Below are positions 34,819-43,593 of a DNA stretch of 64,000 nucleotides, one piece after another. The stretch lies in contig NZ_CP150254.1 of NCBI RefSeq assembly GCF_037975445.1, forward strand, positions 3,780,001-3,844,000. Reading direction: 5' to 3'. This DNA comes from Peribacillus sp. FSL P2-0133. Lineage in GTDB: Bacteria; Bacillota; Bacilli; Bacillales; DSM-1321. The position numbers and the translations under genes were made by a program. A model generated the notes under the pieces. It made no database searches, was not told the DNA's origin, and saw only the letters and a program-made list of their open reading frames with translations. Each line of letters starts with the position of its first letter. Positions within the stretch are counted from its first letter, which is position 1.

Positions 34819-35256
34819 TTACTTTATAATCAACATATCATTTTCATCGAAACTCCAATCCTTTGAATACGCAACCTCCCAATAGTAACCATCGAGGTCT
34901 GAAAAATATCCGCTGTATCCTCCCCAAACAACATCCTGAGGTGATTTCTCGATTGTTCCCCCAGCCTTTTCAGCCTTGTTGATCACATCATCCACTTCTT
35001 CAATTGATTTAGCATTATAAGCGAGCGTAAGACCCGGGAAACCCTTTTTCTTAGGCGGTTCCTTCTCATTGATGTCTTTGGCCAGCTCCTCTAAAGGATA
35101 CAAAGCAAGTTTCGTTCCGGCATTATTAAAAAAAACGATTGCGGGTTCGTCTTCGTCCTCTTTAATCGATGTACGGAACCCCAACCCGTCCCGGTAAAAC
35201 CTTAATGATTCAGTAATATCCCTGACACCTAAAGTTATAATGTTGATCCTGTTCAT
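34819..35256 (-). CDS. VOC-family glyoxalase-like protein (YqjT position)
   Basis: This 145-residue protein belongs to the vicinal-oxygen-chelate (glyoxalase/bleomycin resistance) fold. NIITLGVRDITESLRFYRDGLGF at the start and SGYFSDLDGYYWEVAYSKD near the end are typical. The start at 35256 has AAGGAGG upstream; the frame to 35349 has none. It lies where yqjT does in B. subtilis. The reaction is unknown. Confidence 0.85.
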   Translation of the reverse strand: MNRINIITLGVRDITESLRFYRDGLGFRTSIKEDEDEPAIVFFNNAGTKLALYPLEELAKDINEKEPPKKKGFPGLTLAYNAKSIEEVDDVINKAEKAGGTIEKSPQDVVWGGYSGYFSDLDGYYWEVAYSKDWSFDENDMLIIK

Positions 35257-35393
35257 ACTAGTCCTCCTTTTTCCATGTTTTAAGGGTAAATTCGACATCT
35301 GGATCACTTTTCCCTTTATAGCTTGATTGACCATCAGCCACACCATCACAAATGCTTCTTAAAGTTCCTAACATCGCTCCTTATGCAAATTAC

Positions 35394-35422
35394 GTAGGAA
35401 TTCCACTTTCTTTGCCGAATGA
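35394..35422 (+). promoter_or_regulatory. Upstream sigma-H promoter of racA
   Basis: GTAGGAATT (35394-35402) matches RnAGGAwww perfectly, and GCCGAATGA (35414-35422) matches RnnGAATww with one mismatch, with an 11-base spacer. Confidence 0.5.
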
Positions 35423-35442
35423 ATACATGTTTTGTCATCTGT

Positions 35443-35471
35443 AAAGGAATTCCCTCATACTTATCGAATTC
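35443..35471 (+). promoter_or_regulatory. Downstream sigma-H promoter of racA
   Basis: AAAGGAATT (35443-35451) and ATCGAATTC (35463-35471) with an 11-base spacer match the sigma-H consensus at 17 of 18 positions, 23 bases before the racA start. B. subtilis racA is expressed at sporulation onset under sigma-H. Confidence 0.6.
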
Positions 35472-35494
35472 AACAACTAAAAGGGGGAATCTCG

Positions 35495-36046
35495 ATGAAT
35501 ACAAGTGCAGTTGCCCGGTTACTGAATGTTTCCCATAGTACGATTCAACGCTGGGTCACCCAATTGAACATGGAAGTAGAACGGAATCAGCTTGGCCACT
35601 ACCAGTTTTCGGATGAAGACATTGCATTATTGAGAAAAATCCAAGATCAGCTGAACGAGGGCATCATTCTCCAAAAGGTCAGCATCTCAGAGAAAAAGAT
35701 TAGAAAAGCAACCATCCAGAAACACTCCGAACCGGATAAAGAACATGATCAACTGCTAGAACGGGTCACCAGGCTTGAAAATGGTCTGAAAACAAAAGCG
35801 GACGATGTTGTATCCTATCAGCTTTTACAGCACAGAAGTGAAATGGAAGAAATGCACAAACTCGTTAAGAAACTCGAAGCCCGTATCGAAGCGTTAGAAA
35901 CACCAATGGGTCAGCCGTTTGATTATTTCCTTGCGGCTGAAGAAGCTGCTGCCACTAAAAAGACGAAGAAAAAGCCATTCATAAAAATGATTTTTGGAAA
36001 CAGAAAGAACGATAGTTCATCATGGAGCACAGCCGACAGCGATTAA
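35495..36046 (+). CDS. racA: Chromosome-anchoring protein RacA
   Basis: RacA (183 residues) binds centromere-like sites near the origin and tethers the chromosome to the pole through DivIVA during sporulation. The N-terminal MerR-type helix-turn-helix reads NTSAVARLLNVSHSTIQRWV, and ERNQLGHYQFSDEDIALL follows as in B. subtilis. The middle is a coiled coil (residues about 90-150) and the C-terminus is basic (KKTKKKP). AAAGGGGG lies before the ATG at 35495; the 21-residue extension is in the promoter. Two sigma-H-type promoters precede it. Confidence 0.9.
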   Translation: MNTSAVARLLNVSHSTIQRWVTQLNMEVERNQLGHYQFSDEDIALLRKIQDQLNEGIILQKVSISEKKIRKATIQKHSEPDKEHDQLLERVTRLENGLKTKADDVVSYQLLQHRSEMEEMHKLVKKLEARIEALETPMGQPFDYFLAAEEAAATKKTKKKPFIKMIFGNRKNDSSSWSTADSD

Positions 36047-36155
36047 CATCGATTATCATTCAAGATGGATCATGAGCACCCCACGATAGCCATTTTTCTT
36101 ATGCCGAGCATTTCTTCAGTAATAGGACCCGATCTAATTAATCACCCCAAAAATA

Positions 36156-36200
36156 AAAAGGCTCGACCCAAGGATTAATCTCACCTGGGTCGGGCCTTTT
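36156..36200. terminator. Bidirectional terminator, racA and ABC operon
   Basis: AAAAGGCTCGACCCA pairs with TGGGTCGGGCCTTTT across a 15-base loop; T-tracts occur on both strands. Confidence 0.88.
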
Positions 36201-36206
36201 CTCAGC

Positions 36207-37001
36207 TTAAATCAACACTGCACGGTCATTGAGCATTTTTTCGCCTTTGATGCGTTGGAATTCGTTAAGCAGTTTTTCAACGGTAAGCTTCTGCTTTTCA
36301 GCACCTCTTGCTTCAAAAATGATTTGTCCTTTATCCATCATGATCAAGGAATTTCCAAGATCGATTGCCTGTTGCATATTGTGAGTCACCATCAATGTCG
36401 TTAGCTTGTTCTTTTCGACGATTTCCTTCGTCAGATTTGTAACAAGCTCTGCCCTGGAAGGATCGAGAGCGGCTGTATGTTCATCAAGAAGCAGGATTTT
36501 AGGATCGGTGAAGGTCGCCATCAACAATGATAATGCTTGGCGCTCCCCTCCTGATAATAATCCCACTTTTGCAGTCATCCGATTTTCCAAGCCTAAATGA
36601 AGGGTACCCAAACATTCTTTAAAAAGTTCTTTCCGTTTTTTTGTCACCCCAAAGCCCAAACCTCTTCTATTGGTTCTGCCATAGGCAATCGCCATATTTT
36701 CTTCAATCGTCATATGTGGTGCCGTACCAAGCATGGGATCCTGAAAAACGCGGCCAATCATTTTAGCACGGGCATGTTCTTCAATGGCCGATACATTTTC
36801 ACCATCAATGATGACTTCACCGGCATCAGGGAGAATTTTGCCGGATATCATGTTCATCAGCGTCGATTTACCTGCCCCATTACTCCCGATGACTGTTACA
36901 AATTCGCCTTTTGTCATCTGCAGTTCCAGATTCCCAAGGGCTAGCTTTTCATCTGGTGTCCCTTCATTAAAGACCTTATAAATCTGATTTAACTGAAGCA
37001 T
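36207..37001 (-). CDS. ABC transporter ATP-binding protein (Trp/Tyr-type importer)
   Basis: The protein (264 residues) has Walker A GSNGAGKST, the signature LLSGGERQALSLLMA and Walker B KILLLDEHTAALDP. It overlaps the permease gene by 26 bases, and the open frame to 37112 lies inside it, so the start at 37001 (MLQLNQIYKVFN) is used. With the permease and lipoprotein it forms an importer of the ABC_sub_bind class, linked in other bacteria to tryptophan or tyrosine. The substrate is inferred. Confidence 0.9.
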   Translation of the reverse strand: MLQLNQIYKVFNEGTPDEKLALGNLELQMTKGEFVTVIGSNGAGKSTLMNMISGKILPDAGEVIIDGENVSAIEEHARAKMIGRVFQDPMLGTAPHMTIEENMAIAYGRTNRRGLGFGVTKKRKELFKECLGTLHLGLENRMTAKVGLLSGGERQALSLLMATFTDPKILLLDEHTAALDPSRAELVTNLTKEIVEKNKLTTLMVTHNMQQAIDLGNSLIMMDKGQIIFEARGAEKQKLTVEKLLNEFQRIKGEKMLNDRAVLI

Positions 37002-38007
37002 ATCCTTCTCCCCCTTTCGATAAAGTCCCACCATGGCGCATCTGTATTTCTTTGAGACGCCTTTTCTTTCGGCTTTTTTCCTTTTGTTTATCGGTAATTT
37101 TCGGAATGACAAGTGCCCCTACCACAATAAGTGCCGTAATTAATTTAACATCACCCGTATCAAGGAATTCTACGCGCAGTGCCAATGTTACGACAATTCG
37201 GTAAATAATTGCTCCTCCAATGACCGCAAGGGTCGCACGTGCAATCGTTTTTGAGCCAAATAATGCTTCGCCAATTATAACGGATGCCAATCCGATGACG
37301 ATGATTCCAATCCCCATGCCAATATCGCTAAACCCGTTATATTGGGCAACCAAGGATCCCGAGAACGCCACAAGTGCATTTCCGATAGCAAGGCCCAGGA
37401 TCTTCATGTTTCCTGTATGGGCGGAAAAACTCTTGACCATTGCTTCATTATCACCCGTCGCACGTAAAGCAAGACCGATTTCCGTTTTTAAAAAAGCTGA
37501 CATTCCAGCTTGAATGATTAAAGCCACGATCAACATAACAATTAGTATGGCCCACGTTTTTGGCAAACTATCACCAAGGCCCACGATCGATAAAAGACCA
37601 TTCAACATATTGTCCATACCAGTGCCAGCCCAGGCATCCTGGATATTCGTGATAATGGTCGTTTGAGAAAGCAACGGAATGTTAGATGCACCCATGATCC
37701 TTAAATTGATGGAATAGAGGGCAATCATCATTAAGATACCTGCCAGAAGTGGATTGATTTTTCCTTTCGTATGCAGGAATCCCGTTATTGTCCCCGCGAT
37801 GAAACCTGCTACCATGGCACAAAACGTGGCCATGACTGGCGAGAAACCGTTAACGATCATAATGGCGGCCACAGAGGCCCCTGTCACAAAACTGCCTTCC
37901 ACTGTCATATCCGGGAAGTCGAGAATCCTGAATGTTAAATACACACCTAGTGCCATGATCGCATAAATCATTCCCGACTCAAAAGAGTTGAATAAAGCTG
38001 AGAACAT
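36976..38007 (-). CDS. ABC transporter permease (BPD_transp_2 type)
   Basis: This 343-residue membrane protein has about eight to nine hydrophobic segments, followed by a basic C-terminal tail (KEKSRKKRRLKEIQMRHGG). GTITGFLHTKGKINPLLAGILM and RATGDNEAMVKSF are typical of the branched-chain-type permeases paired with ABC_sub_bind proteins. The start at 38007 (MFSALFNSFESG) has GGAAG before it. It lies 33 bases after the binding protein gene. Confidence 0.88.
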   Translation of the reverse strand: MFSALFNSFESGMIYAIMALGVYLTFRILDFPDMTVEGSFVTGASVAAIMIVNGFSPVMATFCAMVAGFIAGTITGFLHTKGKINPLLAGILMMIALYSINLRIMGASNIPLLSQTTIITNIQDAWAGTGMDNMLNGLLSIVGLGDSLPKTWAILIVMLIVALIIQAGMSAFLKTEIGLALRATGDNEAMVKSFSAHTGNMKILGLAIGNALVAFSGSLVAQYNGFSDIGMGIGIIVIGLASVIIGEALFGSKTIARATLAVIGGAIIYRIVVTLALRVEFLDTGDVKLITALIVVGALVIPKITDKQKEKSRKKRRLKEIQMRHGGTLSKGGEGYASVKSDL

Positions 38008-38040
38008 TTTTTTTCTTCCTTCCCCGAACAAAAGCAGAGT

Positions 38041-39036
38041 TTATTTTACAAACTCAGCATCTGCTTTCCATTCTTCTTTTATTTCAACACCCATATCTTT
38101 TGCTGCCTTTTCATTGATGACCAATTTCAGTTTTTGTGGATATTGAACCGGGATATCTCCAGGCTTTTTGCCATCCTTCAAGATTTCAACCGCTTTTTGC
38201 CCCGCTTCATAACCAATATCATAATAACTGAAGCCATATGCTGCAAAACCACCAGCATTCACGGAATCAAGCTCACCAACAAACAATGGAATATCTTTAT
38301 CATTTGCCACCGAAATGACCGATTCCAGTGCGGAGACAACGGTATTATCAGTAATGATATAGAAAGCATCGGCTTTTCCGATTAATGATTCCGTTGCCTG
38401 TTTAACCTCGGCTGAAGTGGAGACGGATGCTTCCACGACTTTCAATCCCGCTTTTTTCGCTTCCGCTTTTACGTTTTTTATTTGGACGACGGAATTTTGC
38501 TCCCCTGTATTATAAACGGTCCCAATTGTCTTGGCGCCAAGTTCTTCCGCTAGGAATTTCATTGATTTGGCAATGGCTTCAGGATGGGAATCCGTCGTAC
38601 CCGTCACATTTCCGCCTGGCTTATCCAAAGATGTAACGAGCTCCGCCGCTACAGGATCGGTAACCGATGTAAAAACGATTGGTATATCCTTTGTCGCATT
38701 CAAAGCGCTAAGAGCACTAGGAGTAGAATTGGCAAAGATTAAATCCACTTTATCCCCAACAAAGTTATTGGCGATCGTTTGACTGTTATTTTGGTCACCC
38801 TGTGCAATTTGAAGATCATATTTGGCATTGATGTCACTATCCTTCAATGCCGCCTGGAATCCTTCATAAGCCTGATCCAGCGAATCATGCTGAACGATTT
38901 GTGTTACCCCAATGTTGAAGGTATCCTTTTTGCTGTCATCCTTTGCCGCATCTTTTTCCTTGTCATTTCCACACCCAGCCAATAATAACCCTGCGACCAA
39001 TGTCATAGCTGCAGTTGAATATAATTTCTTTTTCAT
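38041..39036 (-). CDS. ABC transporter substrate-binding lipoprotein
   Basis: A lipoprotein signal with LAGC lipobox (LLLAGCGND, Cys22) precedes a periplasmic-type binding domain of the ABC_sub_bind family (PF04392). Segments such as FNIGVTQIVQHDSLDQAYEG, FANSTPSALSAL and IPIVFTSVTDPVAAELV are typical. It is the first gene of the importer operon, with a sigma-A promoter. The ligand is not visible from sequence; relatives bind tryptophan or tyrosine. Confidence 0.88.
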   Translation of the reverse strand: MKKKLYSTAAMTLVAGLLLAGCGNDKEKDAAKDDSKKDTFNIGVTQIVQHDSLDQAYEGFQAALKDSDINAKYDLQIAQGDQNNSQTIANNFVGDKVDLIFANSTPSALSALNATKDIPIVFTSVTDPVAAELVTSLDKPGGNVTGTTDSHPEAIAKSMKFLAEELGAKTIGTVYNTGEQNSVVQIKNVKAEAKKAGLKVVEASVSTSAEVKQATESLIGKADAFYIITDNTVVSALESVISVANDKDIPLFVGELDSVNAGGFAAYGFSYYDIGYEAGQKAVEILKDGKKPGDIPVQYPQKLKLVINEKAAKDMGVEIKEEWKADAEFVK

Positions 39037-39112
39037 ATTTTCCCCCCGCTTTTTTCTTATTTAAGATTAGGTTTTTTCTAGCGACGTCAACTTTTTCGCT
39101 TTTATTTCCTAA

Positions 39113-39142
39113 ATTATAATCGTTTAGTCCCAATTATTCCAA
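39113..39142 (-). promoter_or_regulatory. Sigma-A promoter of the ABC importer operon
   Basis: TTGGAA (39137-39142) and TATAAT (39113-39118) with an 18-base spacer lie about 77 bases upstream. The leader contains an imperfect TTAGG/CCTAA and AGCG/CGCT hairpin of unknown meaning. Confidence 0.5.
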
Positions 39143-39194
39143 TATATTTTTTAACTTTTTAGAATTTTTTGAGTTCTGAATGTAAAACATGAAA

Positions 39195-39235
39195 AAAGCT
39201 GCTGTGAAAGGTAGGGTAACTTTCACAGCAGCTTT
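39195..39235 (-). terminator. Terminator of the YisP-like gene
   Basis: A 16-base-pair perfect stem (AAAGCTGCTGTGAAAG and complement) with a 9-base loop and T-run on the minus strand. Confidence 0.92.
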
Positions 39236-39243
39236 ATGAAAAA

Positions 39244-40062
39244 TCAGTGTTCGACAACCTGGCTGACAATTTCGGTAACTGTAGTACGATCGATTTTTTC
39301 TTTGCCTTCTTTTAGGGCTTTCAATGTGGCTTTTGCCAATTCCAAGGGTATTTTACAGAAGTGGATGATCTCTTTCGTTTCAATCTCTCCAATGTATGCA
39401 TCGGCTAATGCAAGATTATGTTCCGTATGGGCAAGCATCTCGTCGAAACCCCAGCCATCCGGATAAAAGTTTACACCGCGTTCTGCATCTTCCTCACGGT
39501 TACGCAGGATATTGACCGTTTGAAGACCACGGCCAAATGCGATGGCAAGTTCACGGTCCGTTTCGGTTCCATCGTACCAGTTCCACATATCAGACAGCAT
39601 GACCCCCACTAAACCTGCAACATAATATGTGTAATCATCGAGTTCCTCTTCATTATGGATTTGCCAGTCCTTCGTAACCCATTTTGCCATGCCTTCGGCC
39701 ATTTCCTTTGTCGACTCCAAGACTTTGTCTTTTGCACCGGGAGGACAAAATTCAATCCAGTCCGAAAGAAACAGGGTCACCTCGGGAAGATCATCCTTAT
39801 ATGGTTCAAATAACGATTTAAGGTCTTCTTCCCTGAAATCCGCATCAAGCAGCTCACTAAGAGCCTGTAAAAGGGAAACCTTAATATCTGAAGGAAGACC
39901 TGGGTGGTCCTCGATCTCATCGATGGCGCGCATACAAAGGTATGCAGCTCCAATAGCCTCTTTTAATCCCTTTGGAAGATAGCTGATTGGAATGAAAAAA
40001 GTACGGCTTGTTTTTAGGAGAAAATCCATTGCTTTAGTATGTAGGTCACTTTTGTCAGTCAT
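39244..40062 (-). CDS. yisP: Squalene/phytoene synthase family protein, YisP-like
   Basis: This 272-residue protein has the trans-isoprenyl diphosphate synthase fold. The first aspartate motif is DEIED (Asp48-Asp52 by count), but the second is NREED: Asn188 replaces the first Asp of the usual DxxED in QTVNILRNREEDAERG. B. subtilis YisP also has an altered second motif and acts as a farnesyl diphosphate phosphatase, making farnesol, rather than a squalene synthase. A phosphatase role is therefore more likely here. It stands alone, with no carotenoid genes nearby. Confidence 0.8.
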   Translation of the reverse strand: MTDKSDLHTKAMDFLLKTSRTFFIPISYLPKGLKEAIGAAYLCMRAIDEIEDHPGLPSDIKVSLLQALSELLDADFREEDLKSLFEPYKDDLPEVTLFLSDWIEFCPPGAKDKVLESTKEMAEGMAKWVTKDWQIHNEEELDDYTYYVAGLVGVMLSDMWNWYDGTETDRELAIAFGRGLQTVNILRNREEDAERGVNFYPDGWGFDEMLAHTEHNLALADAYIGEIETKEIIHFCKIPLELAKATLKALKEGKEKIDRTTVTEIVSQVVEH

Positions 40063-40125
40063 ATTTACACTCCTTTAAATATCCAATGAACAATTGATTA
40101 ATTATACCAAACATTGGCTTTGATT

Positions 40126-41067
40126 TCAGCTGCCCGATTCCTCTGAATACAAAGGAACTTTAATTGCCATTAAATCTTCACCCATAATCGTGTTTGCAAA
40201 GATCGCTTTGCTTTCCTCTTTTAGCCTCTCGGCATCCTCCGGAGTATACCGTGAGCTGATATGCGTAAGGATTAGATGCTTAGCTCCCGCTTTCAAAGCC
40301 GTTTCTGCAGCCTGAACGGTGGTCGAATGATAATAGGCTGATGCCATTTCGGACTCTTCCGCTGAAAATGTAGCTTCATGAACAAGGTAATCCGCCGATT
40401 CAGCAAGAATGAGCGCATTGCTGCACATTCTTGTATCACCAAGAATCGTGATGATCCGGCCTTTTTGCGGAGCACTGAGATAGTCCTTCCCATTTAAGAC
40501 ACGGCCATCATCGAGACGGACCGTTTGTCCATTTTTCAATGCTTTAAAAAGAGGCCCCGGCTTCACACCTTCAGACCGCAGCCGGTCGACCAGTAAGCTT
40601 CCCGGACGGTCTTTTTCCACAATTCGGTAACCGATGCAGTAAATGCCATGATCAAGCGACATGGCCGTCACCGTGAATTTTTCGTCCTCAAACACTGCGC
40701 CTTCTTCTATTTCGATGATTTCCAAGGGATATTTTAAATGAGTTCCACTCACCTGCAAGCTCGTCTTAATAAATGCATCTATGCCTTGTGGACCATATAC
40801 GGTCAATTTATCCACTCCGCCCTGAAAAGATCTGCTGCTTAAAAATCCAGGCAGTCCGAAGATGTGGTCACCATGTAAATGGGTGATGAAGATCTTTTCA
40901 ACCTTTCGCGGTTTGACCGCCGTTTTTAATATTTGATGCTGTGTTGCTTCCCCACAATCGAATAACCAAACCGTCCCTCGTTCTTCCAATAATTGAAGGG
41001 CGATTGATGTCACATTACGCGCTTTAGCCGGAACGCCAGCGCCTGTACCCAATAAAACGAAATCCAC
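40126..41067 (-). CDS. rnz: Ribonuclease Z
   Basis: RNase Z (313 residues) removes 3' trailers from tRNA precursors lacking CCA. The metal motif [12 protein letters not shown] lies at residues 61-72 (HxHxDH), with H in [15 protein letters not shown], and the C-terminal HISSRY. The start ([15 protein letters not shown]) is normal. It is divergent from zwf, as in B. subtilis (yqjK), and separated from the YisP-like gene by 60 bases. Confidence 0.97.
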   Translation of the reverse strand: MDFVLLGTGAGVPAKARNVTSIALQLLEERGTVWLFDCGEATQHQILKTAVKPRKVEKIFITHLHGDHIFGLPGFLSSRSFQGGVDKLTVYGPQGIDAFIKTSLQVSGTHLKYPLEIIEIEEGAVFEDEKFTVTAMSLDHGIYCIGYRIVEKDRPGSLLVDRLRSEGVKPGPLFKALKNGQTVRLDDGRVLNGKDYLSAPQKGRIITILGDTRMCSNALILAESADYLVHEATFSAEESEMASAYYHSTTVQAAETALKAGAKHLILTHISSRYTPEDAERLKEESKAIFANTIMGEDLMAIKVPLYSEESGS

Positions 41068-41296
41068 TCATACTACCTCCGTTGCAAATACTTTATGACT
41101 TAACTATAGCATAACCAAGGTGCTCTTTCATTTATGACTCATTAAAACCGAAACCAAATTAAACTTTTAATGAAATATGAGAAAAAATGCGCAAATTGAT
41201 TGCTTTGAGGGAAAGCTAAACGTAAAATTAGAAATTGGTACACATACGGGAATTCCAACTTTATAGATAGATTTAACGGAAAGTTGAGGTTTTAAC

Positions 41297-42796
41297 ATGA
41301 CAGAAAATAATAAACCAACAGCATTGATCATGATTTTTGGTGCTACCGGAGATTTAGCGAAAAGGAAATTGTTTCCTTCCATATATCGACTATTTCAAAA
41401 AGAGAAAATCAATAAGTTCGCCGTCGTTGGAGTAGCAAGGAGGCCCTTGACGAACGAGGAGTTCCAAACAAGTGTCAAGGATTCCATACTTACGTTCGGA
41501 CATGCGGAAGAAAAGGTCGACGAATTCATTACCCATTTCCATTATCACTCCCATGATGTCTCCAGTTCGGAATCATACCTGCAGTTAAAAGACATTGCCG
41601 AAAAGTTGGACGGACAATATCAATTAGAAGGAAACCGGATCTTCTATTTGGCAATGGCACCCGAGTTTTTCGGAACGATTGCCGAACAGATTAAAGCTCA
41701 AGGCCTGACCGACACGAATGGATATAAGCGCCTTGTCATAGAAAAGCCATTTGGACACAGTTTCGAAACAGCACAAAAATTGAATGAGCAGATTCGGACT
41801 GCATTCGCTGAAGATGAAATCTACCGTATCGATCATTATTTAGGTAAAGAAATGGTACAAAATATTGAGGTAATACGTTTTTCAAATGCCCTATTCGAGC
41901 CGCTTTGGAATAACAGATATATATCCAATATCCAGGTTACTTCAAGCGAAACACTTGGCGTTGAAGAACGTGGGCGTTATTATGAAACCAGCGGTGCCCT
42001 AAGGGATATGGTCCAAAACCATCTGCTGCAAATGGTGGCCTTGCTTGCCATGGAACCCCCGATCGCTTTGACGACAGAAGAGATTCGAAGCGAAAAAGTG
42101 CGGGCATTGCGCTCACTTCGACCAATGAAAGTGGACGAAGTCAATCAATACTTCGTCCGTGGCCAATATGGTGAAGGAACGATAGACGGTCAAACACTTC
42201 CGGCCTACCGAAATGAACATAACGTAGATCCCGAATCCAACACAGAAACCTATGTGGCGGGTAAATTGATGATTGATAACTTCCGTTGGGCCGGTGTTCC
42301 TTTTTATATCCGTACCGGTAAGAGGATGGATGTCAAATCAACGAATATCGTCGTTCAATTCAAAGATATCCCAATGAATCTGTATTATAAAACGGAAGAA
42401 ACGCTGAACCCGAATCTTCTCGTTATCCATATCCAGCCTGACGAAGGGATCACACTGTACTTAAATGTTAAGAAATCCGGGACGACATCCAATACAAAAC
42501 CAGTGAAGCTGACCGTCTCCAACAAAGGGATCGAACACATCAATTCTCCTGAGGCATATGAAAAGCTATTGTTTGACAGCATGCGCGGGGATGCTACAAA
42601 CTTTACGCACTGGGACGAGGTTGCCCTATCATGGAAGTTCGTCGATACCATTTCCAATGCATGGGAAAATACTAAGGACGAGTCTTTCCCTAACTATGAA
42701 GCGGGATCCACAGGTCCGCTGGCATCCGATGAACTCCTGGAAGAAGATGGACATATTTGGTGGGAAATCAAGAATAACCAAAATGATGTAGATTGA
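41297..42796 (+). CDS. zwf: Glucose-6-phosphate 1-dehydrogenase
   Basis: Zwf (499 residues) oxidises glucose-6-phosphate to 6-phosphogluconolactone with NADP. The cofactor loop FGATGDLAKRKLFPSIY lies at residues 14-30, and the active-site motif RIDHYLGKEMVQN near residue 178 contains the catalytic His region. GAGG precedes the ATG. It feeds the lactone to GndA (43594-45006) by way of a lactonase that is not in the window. It is followed by a very strong terminator. Confidence 0.97.
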   Translation: MTENNKPTALIMIFGATGDLAKRKLFPSIYRLFQKEKINKFAVVGVARRPLTNEEFQTSVKDSILTFGHAEEKVDEFITHFHYHSHDVSSSESYLQLKDIAEKLDGQYQLEGNRIFYLAMAPEFFGTIAEQIKAQGLTDTNGYKRLVIEKPFGHSFETAQKLNEQIRTAFAEDEIYRIDHYLGKEMVQNIEVIRFSNALFEPLWNNRYISNIQVTSSETLGVEERGRYYETSGALRDMVQNHLLQMVALLAMEPPIALTTEEIRSEKVRALRSLRPMKVDEVNQYFVRGQYGEGTIDGQTLPAYRNEHNVDPESNTETYVAGKLMIDNFRWAGVPFYIRTGKRMDVKSTNIVVQFKDIPMNLYYKTEETLNPNLLVIHIQPDEGITLYLNVKKSGTTSNTKPVKLTVSNKGIEHINSPEAYEKLLFDSMRGDATNFTHWDEVALSWKFVDTISNAWENTKDESFPNYEAGSTGPLASDELLEEDGHIWWEIKNNQNDVD

Positions 42797-42840
42797 AATG
42801 AAGAAGGGATGCAGATTTGAATCTGCATCCCTTCTTCATT
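42797..42840. terminator. Bidirectional terminator between zwf and the 53-residue peptide
   Basis: A perfect 20-base-pair stem (AATGAAGAAGGGATGCAGAT and complement) with a TTGA loop. Its last base is the stop codon of the minus-strand peptide. Confidence 0.9.
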
Positions 42841-43001
42841 CATGAAACACTCTTCCTCAGCAATTTATTCCGGATAATATCAAACATTTCCTTGGGCTTA
42901 GACATTTCTTCCTCTATTTCTGAATTAAGCCAAAAGGAAACACCAGATTCTAAGGCAATGAAAAATAAAAAAATGGCTACAGCCCACCAGATGATGAACA
43001 T
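42840..43001 (-). CDS. Small single-helix membrane peptide
   Basis: This 53-codon frame, read directly, begins MFIIWWAVAIFLFFIALESG, a hydrophobic segment, and ends with a basic/acidic tail (EEEMSKPKEMFDIIRNKLLR). GAAGGAG lies nine bases before the ATG. It is convergent with zwf and shares the terminator. No family was recognised. The layout suggests an amphipathic membrane-anchored peptide; expression is unproven. Confidence 0.6.
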   Translation of the reverse strand: MFIIWWAVAIFLFFIALESGVSFWLNSEIEEEMSKPKEMFDIIRNKLLRKSVS

Positions 43002-43247
43002 AAGTCTCCGCTCCTTCTCTCTTCTTTCTGCCTACTGTATCCTACGGTCCGTCCAACTCTTTCGATGTTTATATTCCTTTTTCCGCAGATGTTTAAACCT
43101 AAAAAGCAAGGATGAATGACATACATCATACTACATTTTCCCTAAAAAAGGTAAATAAATTGGAACTATTTACAACTAGTTCATTTTTACCATTTTCACC
43201 CTCATGGAAAAAGAATGCTAAATCCTTGCTAAGGTTACACTAGAAAA

Positions 43248-43280
43248 GGTGCCAGAGGACGGCACCACTAACTTCGGTGC
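43248..43280 (+). promoter_or_regulatory. Mutually exclusive hairpins before the 57-residue peptide
   Basis: GGTGCC (43248-43253) and GGTGC (43276-43280) can both pair with GGCACC/GCACC (43261-43266). The second structure ends at the ribosome-binding site GGAGGG (43281-43286). Such alternative pairing may control translation; no ligand motif is recognised. Confidence 0.4.
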
Positions 43281-43295
43281 GGAGGGATTAAACTT

Positions 43296-43469
43296 ATGGA
43301 CATTCGTGAAGGATTAATTCCAACAGCGTTGGGCACAGCCGTGACAGCTGCGGGTTATGCAATGAAGCAGACCCGGGGTTCAAACAAAATGGTAGCTAAT
43401 ACGGTTTTTGGTTTCGGTTTGGCACATGTTGTATTAGGGGTCATTGATCTTGTAGAGCATCGGAGATAG
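43296..43469 (+). CDS. Small protein of unknown function with two hydrophobic stretches
   Basis: The 57-residue frame MDIREGLIPTALGTAVTAAG continues to FGFGLAHVVLGVIDLVEHRR. Two moderately hydrophobic segments (about residues 7-22 and 33-52), each glycine/alanine-rich, suggest a membrane hairpin peptide. GGAGGG is ten bases before the ATG, and a terminator follows. I do not recognise the family. It lies alone between zwf and gndA, in plus orientation. Confidence 0.65.
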   Translation: MDIREGLIPTALGTAVTAAGYAMKQTRGSNKMVANTVFGFGLAHVVLGVIDLVEHRR

Positions 43470-43479
43470 TAAAAAAAGA

Positions 43480-43505
43480 GGGCGCAAAAAAGCGCCCTTC
43501 TTTCT
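43480..43505 (+). terminator. Terminator of the 57-residue peptide gene
   Basis: GGGCGC pairs with GCGCCC across six A residues, followed by TTCTTTCT, ten bases after the stop. Confidence 0.7.
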
Positions 43506-43548
43506 GTGCATTCGAGGTCCTTAACATGATGAAAATTACAACCAAAAA

Positions 43549-43586
43549 AAGCCGGTATAAAGGGGAATCCCCTTTTAAGCCGGCTT
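43549..43586 (-). terminator. Terminator of gndA
   Basis: AAGCCGG and CCGGCTT enclose an inner AAAGGGG/CCCCTTT stem, with TTTTTTT on the minus strand. Confidence 0.85.
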
Positions 43587-43593
43587 GAACTTT

